From Chryseobacterium edaphi (GTDB lineage Bacteria; Bacteroidota; Bacteroidia; Flavobacteriales; Weeksellaceae): a stretch of DNA of 64,000 bases. The notes beneath the pieces are model-generated. The model saw only the letters and a list, made by a program, of their open reading frames with translations. It was not told the origin of the DNA and did not search any database. The DNA lies in the NCBI RefSeq assembly GCF_025628985.1, contig NZ_JAOTEM010000003.1:424037-488036 (forward strand), read 5' to 3'. Position 1 is the stretch's first letter, and each line of letters opens with the position of its first letter. The position numbers and the translations under genes are program-made. Shown here in pieces: positions 10,328 to 17,101 of this stretch.

Positions 10328-10335
10328 CACATTAT

Positions 10336-11124
10336 ATGAAGAAAGTAATTACCCTTTTGTTATTGATTTTTTTAGTTAAAATTAATGCACAGATTTTTTC
10401 GGGTCAGGTTTTTTTAAGAGACAATTCGGTGTTGTATCTTAATCAGGTTTATGTGACCAATCTTACGACACTAAAAACCGTACTTACCAATTACAACGGA
10501 GATTTTACCATTCAGGCAAATCCTGAAGATGTCATCCGTTTTACCTCAATTGTCACTGAGAGAAAAGATGTAAAACTCTCCCCGCAAAGTTTTAATAACA
10601 GAAATTTAGTTGAATTAAAAGTTGCTTACCACGATATTCAGGAAGTGGTGATCAATCGTTTCCGACCTACAGGAAATTTGAGATATGATGTTAATTCATT
10701 GAGAAAAGAGGACAAAGCTTACGCCTTGAAAAAGGTGATCGGACTTCCTGAACCTAAAGGAGACGGTACTCCGCCACAACTTCCTGTTGCAGGTTTGAGA
10801 GATGGAGGCCTTACTTTCAGTTTAGAAAGTATATTTGATATCTTGTCTGGTGAAAGAAAGAAAAAACAGCGATATGTTGCCTACGAAAGAATGACCAACT
10901 CTGTTACGTCTATCAAAAATTACCTAGGTAAGGATTATTTCACAAGATTTAAAATTCCTGAAAATCTGATTGATAATTTCCTTCAATTCGTTTACACCTC
11001 AGAAAATGTGGAAGTCTACGTGCAGACCGGAAATTTTGAAGCTATAAAACTCCCTATTGAGAAGTACATTCCAATTTATCAGAGAAGGTTGAGAAATTCA
11101 CACTTACAGGACGTTGTAAAGTGA
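10336..11124 (+). CDS. secreted carboxypeptidase-regulatory-like domain protein
   Basis: A 262-residue protein counted from the ATG at 10336. I chose this start because MKKVITLLLLIFLVKINAQ is a clean signal peptide and because a -7 element sits between it and the upstream in-frame ATGs at 10303 and 10306. Residues of about 20-110 form a transthyretin-like beta-sandwich of the CarboxypepD_reg type (FSGQVFLRDNSVLYLNQVYV, then NYNGDFTI). The rest is charged, with a KKKQRYVAYERM segment, and ends without a T9SS sorting domain, so it is probably periplasmic. Proteins of this kind are common in Flavobacteriia and have no assigned reaction. It stands alone between the adhesin array and the next secreted gene. 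Confidence 0.75.
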   Translation: MKKVITLLLLIFLVKINAQIFSGQVFLRDNSVLYLNQVYVTNLTTLKTVLTNYNGDFTIQANPEDVIRFTSIVTERKDVKLSPQSFNNRNLVELKVAYHDIQEVVINRFRPTGNLRYDVNSLRKEDKAYALKKVIGLPEPKGDGTPPQLPVAGLRDGGLTFSLESIFDILSGERKKKQRYVAYERMTNSVTSIKNYLGKDYFTRFKIPENLIDNFLQFVYTSENVEVYVQTGNFEAIKLPIEKYIPIYQRRLRNSHLQDVVK

Positions 11125-11296
11125 TATATTAAGATTTGAGGGTTGCTAATTATCTTACTTTAAAAAAATTTAACCGTATTTTTTTTCCAATCTTTAAAAA
11201 TATGTTTAATTTTATCAGTGTTAAAGCCAATCACGATCCCTTTTTACATAAACATATTTGAAGAAAATCACTTCAATCGCCTTAATGTAATATTAA

Positions 11297-12079
11297 ATGA
11301 AAAAGTTATTTTTAGTTTTTACTACACTTTTGTTCATCTGCTTTTCTGCCCAGAAACAGGGTAAAGATTACAGCAATATTTTAAAAAGCAAAAACATATA
11401 CGAAATCAATGCATTCCTAAGAGATGCTCATCCGGATGATCCCCGAAGATCAGTTCTGAAACCCAAAGTGATGGATCTTATGAAAGAGTATATAAAAAAT
11501 GCAGCTCCAAATGATTCTAAGGTAAAGCAAATGCAGGATTGGTTAGCAATGTTGCGAAGAAAGCCATCTACAAAAATTACTTTTGATGAGATGAATGCCA
11601 TCATCAAGCAGAAACAGATTGCAAAATATCAACGAGAACTTCAGGTTGGTCAATCTGCCGTCGTTTATACTCCAAGTTCACCGAAAAATGTTTTTGTTGC
11701 ATCGCCTACAGTTGCAAAAACTACCACTGCAATTGCTGATACGGAAGCCTCAGAATTTAATATGTTGATGGCAGACAATCCGATGGAACATAAAAATAAG
11801 ACCGTCAAAATATTAAATTCTTTATTTGATAATGATCCGAATGCAAAAGAATGCATCATCATGATTGAAAATAAATCTGACTGTAACATAATCGTAAGAA
11901 TTGAAGGTGTCGGAACCACAAAGTACCGACTCCCGGTTCCTGCAGGTGGTGACAATTCTCTTGTCATACAAAAAGGCGACTATCTTCTGACGAGCATTGT
12001 TTGCGGTGCTCAATACGCTTCTCAGAAAACCATCCAAAAACCCTTGATGGTAGCACTTGGAAGTTCTTCAAAAAAATAG
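11297..12079 (+). CDS. secreted protein, DUF6759-like family (paralog A)
   Basis: A 260-residue protein with a signal peptide (MKKLFLVFTTLLFICFSAQ). It is one of three related genes around trmB. Residues of about 28-60 (NIYEINAFLRDAHPDDPRR) match NISEIEEYLKNAHPEDPKK in the gene at 12865. The C-terminal 90 residues hold a conserved pair of cysteines: SDCNIIVRIEG, then GDYLLTSIVCGAQYASQK. The same two blocks occur in both downstream paralogs, so they probably form a disulfide in a beta-sandwich. I believe this is the family catalogued as DUF6759 but cannot confirm it. The middle (about 100-150) is low-complexity and Ala/Thr/Val-rich. The function is unknown. Confidence 0.7.
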   Translation: MKKLFLVFTTLLFICFSAQKQGKDYSNILKSKNIYEINAFLRDAHPDDPRRSVLKPKVMDLMKEYIKNAAPNDSKVKQMQDWLAMLRRKPSTKITFDEMNAIIKQKQIAKYQRELQVGQSAVVYTPSSPKNVFVASPTVAKTTTAIADTEASEFNMLMADNPMEHKNKTVKILNSLFDNDPNAKECIIMIENKSDCNIIVRIEGVGTTKYRLPVPAGGDNSLVIQKGDYLLTSIVCGAQYASQKTIQKPLMVALGSSSKK

Positions 12080-12135
12080 TTTCCGAAAACTTATTTTGCT
12101 TTTTCTTTTGCATTAAATATCTACAAAGTGTATGT

Positions 12136-12152
12136 TATTTTTGCTAATTTTG
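12136..12152 (+). promoter_or_regulatory. two tandem Bacteroidota -7 elements
   Basis: TATTTTTG (12136-12143) and TAATTTTG (12145-12152) both fit TAnnTTTG and sit 9 bases apart, upstream of trmB. Two start sites, or one preferred over the other, are possible. Confidence 0.6.
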
Positions 12153-12171
12153 CGAGATTTCATATTTAGAC

Positions 12172-12849
12172 ATGGGCAAGAACAAACTAGCAAGATTCGC
12201 AGAGAATAAAATATTACCAAACGTCATTCAGCCAACTAGAGAAGAAGCCATCACCGGTTTTGCACTCAAAGGAAACTGGAGAAAAGATTTCTTCAAAAAT
12301 GACCATCCTATCGTTGTAGAATTAGGTTGTGGAAAAGGTGAATACACAGTAGGACTTGCCAAAACTTTTACTGAAAAAAACTTTATCGGAATTGACATCA
12401 AAGGCGCCAGATTTTGGTTTGGAGCTAAAGAAGCTGTGGAAAATAGTATGGAAAACGTGGCATTTGTCCGTTCACAAATCGAATTGGTTGACCACTTTTT
12501 CGCAGAAAATGAAGTAGACGAAATCTGGATTACTTTCCCGGATCCTCAAATCAAATACAGACGTACAAAACATCGATTGACGCATCCCGATTTTCTTGAA
12601 CGTTACAAAAGATTTCTGAAACCAGGGGGAATTATTCATCTTAAAACCGATTCAGAATTTCTGCATGGTTACACTTTAGGTTATCTTCAGGGTGCAGGTT
12701 ATGAGATTATCTCTGCTCACCACGATATTTACGGAGCTTTGGAATACGACCCGAACACTCCTCATTTAAGAGACATCAGAACCTATTACGAAGAACTTTT
12801 TTCTGCCAAAGGAAAAACAATTACTTATATAAAATTTAGAATTAATTAA
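12172..12849 (+). CDS. trmB: tRNA (guanine-N7-)-methyltransferase
   Basis: A 225-residue SAM-dependent enzyme that methylates N7 of G46 in the variable loop of tRNA; cytoplasmic. The SAM-binding motif VVELGCGKGEYT (about residue 47) is followed by FIGIDIKGARFWFGAKEA. The family signature is complete: EIWITFPDPQIKYRRTKHRLTHPDFLERY (about 122-150), with the PDP and RHRL-type residues that bind substrate. LKPGGIIHLKTDSEF closes the fold. The length is normal for bacterial TrmB. It sits between two paralogous secreted genes, and the next gene starts 15 bases after its stop, so readthrough into 12865 is likely. Confidence 0.95.
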   Translation: MGKNKLARFAENKILPNVIQPTREEAITGFALKGNWRKDFFKNDHPIVVELGCGKGEYTVGLAKTFTEKNFIGIDIKGARFWFGAKEAVENSMENVAFVRSQIELVDHFFAENEVDEIWITFPDPQIKYRRTKHRLTHPDFLERYKRFLKPGGIIHLKTDSEFLHGYTLGYLQGAGYEIISAHHDIYGALEYDPNTPHLRDIRTYYEELFSAKGKTITYIKFRIN

Positions 12850-12864
12850 TGAAAAAATAACTTG

Positions 12865-13590
12865 ATGAAAAAAAATTCACTCATCATTTTATTCTTCTCT
12901 CTCACATTATCATGCTCAACGCAAACTGCAAATCATGATGATATTTTAAAAAACACAAACATTTCCGAGATTGAAGAATATTTGAAAAATGCGCATCCTG
13001 AAGATCCTAAAAAACACATTTTACAGTCTAAAGTGATTGCGCTCAAAAACAAAGAATGGACGAAAGGTGCACTTACCGCAAAGCCAATGGAAGTTCGTCC
13101 CATTATCACAGAATTTCCGCAAAGTGTGAGGGGAAAAAGTATTTCCGATGATTCTGAACAGTTTAAGAAATTGATCGCCGAAACTACTTCCGAACACAAG
13201 GAAAAGACCGTAAAACTGCTCAATACGATGTTTAATGAAGACATCAACAGCAACGAAGCAATATTGCTTTTCAGAAATAATTCTGACTGCAATATGGTTT
13301 TGAAAATCACTGGAAAAAAGTTTTATAATCTAGCCGTTCCTACCCACAATGAAAATTTTATTGTTTTAGATAAAGACAACTACTCTATCTCTGGAAATGT
13401 CTGCGATGTAAAGTACGCATCACAAAAACTAATCAAAAAAAACATCCAACTTGTTATCACTAATCCTGAATATAAAAAATTCGAGGACAATAAAAGTTTA
13501 GCTTCAAACATTAGTCCAGGAAGGGATTCAGACGAAAAATATTCGGCAAAAAAAGCTACTTTAGCCAAACAAAAAAAGAAGAAAAAGTAA
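12865..13590 (+). CDS. secreted or lipid-anchored DUF6759-like protein (paralog B)
   Basis: A 241-residue paralog of the 11297 gene, read from the ATG at 12865 (a TTG lies just before it at 12862). The N-terminus MKKNSLIILFFSLTLSCSTQ is a lipoprotein-type signal with a lipobox-like LSCS, so the mature protein is probably anchored at a Cys around residue 17. It shares NISEIEEYLKNAHPEDPKK near the N-terminus and the two-cysteine C-terminal module (SDCNMVLKITG, then SISGNVCDVKYASQK). The C-terminus is lysine-rich (KKATLAKQKKKKK). It starts 15 bases after trmB and ends 2 bases before the next gene, which suggests a trmB-linked operon. Function unknown. Confidence 0.72.
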   Translation: MKKNSLIILFFSLTLSCSTQTANHDDILKNTNISEIEEYLKNAHPEDPKKHILQSKVIALKNKEWTKGALTAKPMEVRPIITEFPQSVRGKSISDDSEQFKKLIAETTSEHKEKTVKLLNTMFNEDINSNEAILLFRNNSDCNMVLKITGKKFYNLAVPTHNENFIVLDKDNYSISGNVCDVKYASQKLIKKNIQLVITNPEYKKFEDNKSLASNISPGRDSDEKYSAKKATLAKQKKKKK

Positions 13591-13592
13591 AG

Positions 13593-14003
13593 ATGAGGAC
13601 ACTGTTTGTATGGTCAGCAATTCTATTTGTTTTAAACAGCTGTATGCCTTCATACAATAATTATCCTGTTGTGAATTCTCCATCAAATGCAGAACGAGAG
13701 TATCAGGAAGTTTTAAAAACCTATAAATCTGAAACTGCAGAAGTTTTAACTTATTTATTGAACGGTGAATCTCCGGAAGAAACTAAAACAGCCTTGACTG
13801 TAGAAAATACCTCAAGTTGTAATATGGTTTTAACCGTAAGTGGAAATAATTATTTTAAAAGAATCCCTATTGGAAAAGGAAAAATAGGTTCGGCAATGAT
13901 TCCTAAAAATCAGACATATCAACTTTCAGCAATAGTTTGTAAATCTTCATATCTGACTTCGAAATTTATTGCAACCTCTTACTCTGTAAAGCTTTCAGAT
14001 TAA
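13593..14003 (+). CDS. small lipoprotein, DUF6759-like C-terminal module only (paralog C)
   Basis: A 136-residue protein with a lipoprotein signal (MRTLFVWSAILFVLNSCMPS, lipobox LNSC). It keeps only the C-terminal module of its two larger neighbours: SSCNMVLTVSGNNYF, then YQLSAIVCKSSYLTSK, with the same two cysteines. The N-terminal helix-rich part of the paralogs is absent. It begins 2 bases after the stop of paralog B, so the two are almost certainly co-translated. The adjacent related genes look like a local duplication followed by trimming. Role unknown; outer-membrane or periplasmic location is inferred from the lipobox. Confidence 0.72.
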   Translation: MRTLFVWSAILFVLNSCMPSYNNYPVVNSPSNAEREYQEVLKTYKSETAEVLTYLLNGESPEETKTALTVENTSSCNMVLTVSGNNYFKRIPIGKGKIGSAMIPKNQTYQLSAIVCKSSYLTSKFIATSYSVKLSD

Positions 14004-14125
14004 TTGCTATTTTAATGATGTCTTGTCTAAAGCCAATTTTTGATTGTTTAAATAGAATAAAATTTCGCTAAAAAAAATAATTATTAAAAATTTTATCACT
14101 TTTACAAGAATATTAAAGATTTCAT

Positions 14126-14133
14126 TATATTTG
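14126..14133 (+). promoter_or_regulatory. Bacteroidota -7 promoter element
   Basis: TATATTTG fits TAnnTTTG and gives the small peptide gene at 14194 its own promoter with a leader of about 55 bases. Confidence 0.55.
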
Positions 14134-14193
14134 GATATAAAATTGCGGCATCCGAAAAGCATATAGAGTAGGAAACCCATCAAACCAAAAAAT

Positions 14194-14382
14194 ATGAAAA
14201 ATTTAAAAAAAATCTCAAGAAGAGAATTGATGACAATCAAAGGAGGTTACAGACGTTGCAGTGACGGCTGTAACGAAGGTGAAATCTGCTGTGGTGCAGT
14301 TTGTAGAATTGGTATCCCCTATACTTTACCTACTGATCCAAATGATCCAAATCCACCCATTACTATTTTGAGATGTCCATAA
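14194..14382 (+). CDS. GG-leader (bacteriocin-like) cysteine-rich peptide precursor
   Basis: A 62-residue precursor. The N-terminal MKNLKKISRRELMTIKGG is a double-glycine leader of the type cut by C39 peptidase-containing ABC transporters during export. The core of 44 residues holds six cysteines (RRCSDGC, GEICCGAVC and a final RCP) and a proline/aspartate repeat (DPNDPNPP). Flavobacteria carry many such precursors, usually labelled bacteriocin-like; the biological activity is unproven. It has its own promoter. No C39 transporter or modifying enzyme is nearby, so any processing machinery must be encoded elsewhere. A second precursor with the same kind of leader lies at 23834-24058. Confidence 0.78.
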   Translation: MKNLKKISRRELMTIKGGYRRCSDGCNEGEICCGAVCRIGIPYTLPTDPNDPNPPITILRCP

Positions 14383-14389
14383 GATAACA

Positions 14390-14420
14390 AAAATCCGCTA
14401 AACAAGTTTAGCGGATTTAT
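14390..14420. terminator. bidirectional terminator between convergent genes
   Basis: AAATCCGCTAAAC (14391-14403) pairs with GTTTAGCGGATTT (14406-14418). It can end both the peptide transcript (+) and the rpsB transcript (-). Confidence 0.85.
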
Positions 14421-14442
14421 TATTTTAAAGATAAAATCTTAA

Positions 14443-15210
14443 TTATTCAGCAGCAGCGTCGAAATCTGCATCTTTATCAGCAGATACTACTTCTCCTTCT
14501 TCTTTAGATTTTTCTTTATCAGCTTTTCTCTGAGACTGACCTTCTTTGATAGAATCTGAAACTACGTTTAAGATCATATCGATAGATTTTGAAGCATCAT
14601 CGTTTCCTGGGATAACGAAGTCTACTTTTCTTGGGTCAGAGTTAGTATCAACAATACCGAAAACCGGGATACCTAATTTCTTAGCTTCAGTAACAGCGAT
14701 GTGTTCTCTCATGATATCTACAACGAAGATTGCAGAAGGAAGACGCACCATGTCAGAGATAGAACCTAAGTTTTTCTCTAAGTTAGCTCTTTGTCTGTCA
14801 ACTTGTAATCTTTCTTTTTTAGATAAAGTTTCGAACGTACCGTCTTTTTTCATTTTGTCGATAGAGTTCATTTTCTTTACAGCTTTTCTGATTGTAACGA
14901 AATTCGTTAACATACCTCCCGGCCATCTTTCTGTAATATAAGGCATATTAAGTTCAGCAGCGTGCTTAGCAACTACTTCTTTCGCTTGCTTTTTAGTAGC
15001 TACGAAAAGAACTTTTTTACCTGCAGAAGTTAATTTTTCTAAAGCGCTGCACGCTTCATCCAATTTAACAGCTGTTTTATGTAAGTCTACAATGTGAATA
15101 CCATTTTTCTCCATAAAAATGTATGGAGCCATATTTGGATTCCACTTTCTAGTCATGTGACCGAAGTGTACACCAGCCTCTAGAAGGTCTTTTACATTTG
15201 CTTTTGCCAT
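14443..15210 (-). CDS. rpsB: 30S ribosomal protein S2
   Basis: A 255-residue component of the small ribosomal subunit. The N-terminal block LLEAGVHFGHMTRKWNPNMAPYIF and the middle block RWPGGMLTNF are diagnostic for S2, and GIPVFGIVDTNSDPRKVDFVIPGNDDA is the usual C-terminal-half motif. The tail is charged and acidic (EGEVVSADKDADFDAAAE). It lies 183 bases downstream of rpsI on the same strand, and its transcript is closed by the terminator at 14390-14420. The elongation factor Ts gene, which often follows rpsB, is not here. A weak -7-like TACGTTTA (minus, around 15289-15296) suggests its own promoter. Confidence 0.97.
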   Translation of the reverse strand: MAKANVKDLLEAGVHFGHMTRKWNPNMAPYIFMEKNGIHIVDLHKTAVKLDEACSALEKLTSAGKKVLFVATKKQAKEVVAKHAAELNMPYITERWPGGMLTNFVTIRKAVKKMNSIDKMKKDGTFETLSKKERLQVDRQRANLEKNLGSISDMVRLPSAIFVVDIMREHIAVTEAKKLGIPVFGIVDTNSDPRKVDFVIPGNDDASKSIDMILNVVSDSIKEGQSQRKADKEKSKEEGEVVSADKDADFDAAAE

Positions 15211-15393
15211 GTTTTCTGTTTTTGTTAGTTTACTTTCCGTTTCTTAAACAATCAACAACTTCTTTAGATGGGAGAAGTGTTTGGATGCTAAACGTAACGG
15301 GCAATTTTTTTGTTTTGATAAATAGCTTTCAGATATAAGACAACAGACAGAAAAAATTCTGAAATCTGATATCCTGAATCTGAAGTCTGAAAA

Positions 15394-15780
15394 TTAACGT
15401 TTTGAGAACTGGAATCTCTTTCTTGCTTTTTTCTGACCTGGTTTCTTTCTTTCTACCATTCTTGCATCTCTTGTAAGTAAACCTGCAGGCTTCAACAACA
15501 ATCTGTATTCAGCATTGATTTCGCAAAGCGCTCTAGAAATACCTAATCTGATAGCTTCTGCCTGACCTGTATTACCACCACCGAAAACATTTACGGTAAC
15601 GTCATACTGACCTGCAGTTTCAGAAAGGATAAACGGCTGATTTAATTTATAAACCATTACGTCTGTAGAGAAATAAGTTGCAGCTTCTTTACCGTTTACT
15701 GTAATCACACCAGAACCTGGTTTTACATAAACTCTTGCTACAGAAGTCTTTCTTCTTCCGATTTTGTGAACTATAGACAT
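15394..15780 (-). CDS. rpsI: 30S ribosomal protein S9
   Basis: A 128-residue small-subunit protein. It begins [21 protein letters not shown] and ends with the invariant basic tail [18 protein letters not shown], whose final Lys/Arg reaches the P-site t[22 protein letters not shown] is the family core. It follows rplM with a 5-base gap, the classical L13-S9 pair, and is transcribed with it. Confidence 0.98.
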   Translation of the reverse strand: MSIVHKIGRRKTSVARVYVKPGSGVITVNGKEAATYFSTDVMVYKLNQPFILSETAGQYDVTVNVFGGGNTGQAEAIRLGISRALCEINAEYRLLLKPAGLLTRDARMVERKKPGQKKARKRFQFSKR

Positions 15781-15785
15781 ATTAA

Positions 15786-16241
15786 TTATTTAAATTCGTT
15801 AATATTAAGTGTTTTAGGCTGTTGAGCTTCATGCTTGTGCTCAGTTCCTTCATATAAATAAAGGTTTTTGAACAAAGCAGATCCTAATTTAGTTTTTGGA
15901 AGCATACCTTTTACAGATTTTTCCAATACTTTTAAAGAATCTTTCTTTAGAAGTTCAGTAGCCGTCATAGACTTTTGACCTCCAGGATAACCTGTATGCC
16001 AAATGTAAGTCTTGTCTTCCCACTTGGTTCCGGAAAGTGTAACTTTCCCAGCATTCAAAACAATAACATTATCACCACAATCTACGTGAGGTGTAAAGTT
16101 TGCTTTGTGCTTACCTCTCAAAATCTTTGCAACCTTAGAAGCTAGTCTTCCTAACGGTTGTCCTTCAGCGTCTACTACAACCCATTCTTTATTTGCAGTA
16201 GCTTTGTTCGCTGAAACAGTTTTGTAACTTAATGTATTCAC
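15786..16241 (-). CDS. rplM: 50S ribosomal protein L13
   Basis: A 151-residue large-subunit protein. Recognisable blocks are [40 protein letters not shown] near the N-terminus, [10 protein letters not shown] in the middle and [11 protein letters not shown] toward the C-terminus. It is the first gene of the rplM-rpsI unit, driven by the -7 element at 16287-16294 with a leader of about 45 bases. Confidence 0.98.
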   Translation of the reverse strand: MNTLSYKTVSANKATANKEWVVVDAEGQPLGRLASKVAKILRGKHKANFTPHVDCGDNVIVLNAGKVTLSGTKWEDKTYIWHTGYPGGQKSMTATELLKKDSLKVLEKSVKGMLPKTKLGSALFKNLYLYEGTEHKHEAQQPKTLNINEFK

Positions 16242-16286
16242 ACGTTTTAGTTAAAGATTAAACATAATTTTCCCCATAAGGGTGTG

Positions 16287-16294
16287 CAAAGGTA
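16287..16294 (-). promoter_or_regulatory. Bacteroidota -7 promoter element for rplM
   Basis: On the minus strand this reads TACCTTTG, matching TAnnTTTG, 45 bases before the rplM start. Confidence 0.65.
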
Positions 16295-16410
16295 CAAATT
16301 ATTTTTAGATTGTGAAAACATATTTAAACTTAATAAATCAGCATCTATATATATGATCAGATTTAAATATTTCAATAACAGTTTTCAAAGAAGAATTTTT
16401 GAAGCAAATA

Positions 16411-16743
16411 TTAATTACGCAAAGACTTATTAGCCCTGAAACTTGCAATTAAATAATACGCCACAAAAACCGTAGAGAATTTCAGAATGGCAGGAATTGC
16501 CAATTCAAGATTAAATATTAGATAACCAATTAAAACCAATAGTCCCATTGCTGCAAAAGAACTCAGTAATTTTTGAACTAAAGTAAATTTCGGAGTATCA
16601 AGATAGTAAGACAATCCCCAAGCTGAGCCGAAAGCAATTGCATAAAAAATATCTAACCCAATATTTTCACTGCTGATGAAAAAGTAATTGATCACAAAAC
16701 TGAGAACCGTTCCCAAAGCGAAATACATCAGTGCTTTCTGCAT
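16411..16743 (-). CDS. small four-helix membrane protein, unknown
   Basis: A 110-residue protein made almost wholly of hydrophobic helices: about residues 4-23, 28-46, 57-77 and 82-100, with the charged tail RANKSLRN. I do not recognise a family. It has its own -7 element (16760-16767) and lies between rplM and icmF without an obvious partner. An inner-membrane location is inferred from the helices only. Confidence 0.6.
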   Translation of the reverse strand: MQKALMYFALGTVLSFVINYFFISSENIGLDIFYAIAFGSAWGLSYYLDTPKFTLVQKLLSSFAAMGLLVLIGYLIFNLELAIPAILKFSTVFVAYYLIASFRANKSLRN

Positions 16744-16759
16744 ACTATATTATATGGTG

Positions 16760-16767
16760 CAAAAATA
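16760..16767 (-). promoter_or_regulatory. Bacteroidota -7 promoter element
   Basis: Minus strand TATTTTTG, 16 bases before the start of the small membrane protein at 16743. Confidence 0.6.
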
Positions 16768-16872
16768 ACGAATTTTATTTTGAGAAGAAACTCTTACCAT
16801 TAAATAAGTCCCTTATCCGTTGTACATTTTAAAAACTTTGTATTTCGAAAATAAGTGAAATCGAAGATTCGA

Positions 16873-16972
16873 CATAGTCAAACGGCCTTGTTTATCTTGA
16901 CTGTGGCATTACATTTAATTTTTCTTTGTCTTTCATTGCGTTTTAATCTCAATGAAAGACAAAGTTTTTTTT
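16873..16972 (+). terminator. two hairpins ending in a T run (terminator-like; possible small RNA 3' end)
   Basis: CATAGTCAA (16873-16881) pairs with TTGACTGTG (16897-16905) with one G-U pair. CTTTGTCTTTCATTG (16924-16938) pairs perfectly with CAATGAAAGACAAAG (16950-16964) and runs into eight T residues. No plus-strand gene lies upstream for it to terminate, so it may close an unannotated small RNA. Confidence 0.55.
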
Positions 16973-17066
16973 AAACTTAAAACAGGAAACTTGCATTTCT
17001 AAAATTTTATTTAAATACTTAAAAATCAATACCTTGAATAATTAAAATAAGTTTTTATTAAATTGT

Positions 17067-17074
17067 TATATTTG
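17067..17074 (+). promoter_or_regulatory. Bacteroidota -7 promoter element for icmF
   Basis: TATATTTG fits TAnnTTTG, 27 bases before the ATG at 17102 and downstream of the hairpin at 16924-16964. Confidence 0.65.
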
Positions 17075-17101
17075 GGAACTTAGAAATTTTCTACAAACAA
17101 T

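Larger units (their letters stand above)
16744..17101. other. 358-base intergenic region before icmF
   Basis: This stretch holds the minus-strand promoter of the small membrane protein, then a structured element on the plus strand (stem 16873-16881/16897-16905 and the terminator-like stem 16924-16964 with a T run), then the icmF promoter at 17067-17074. No reading frame of note is seen. Confidence 0.6.

Noticed and set aside
10303..10335. Upstream ATGs for the gene at 10336
   Set aside because: They precede a promoter element and would put a non-signal stretch before a clean signal peptide.
14007..14240. Minus-strand hydrophobic frame of 77 codons
   Set aside because: AT-rich intergenic DNA and the complement of the GG-peptide leader give hydrophobic codons; the real gene is on the plus strand.
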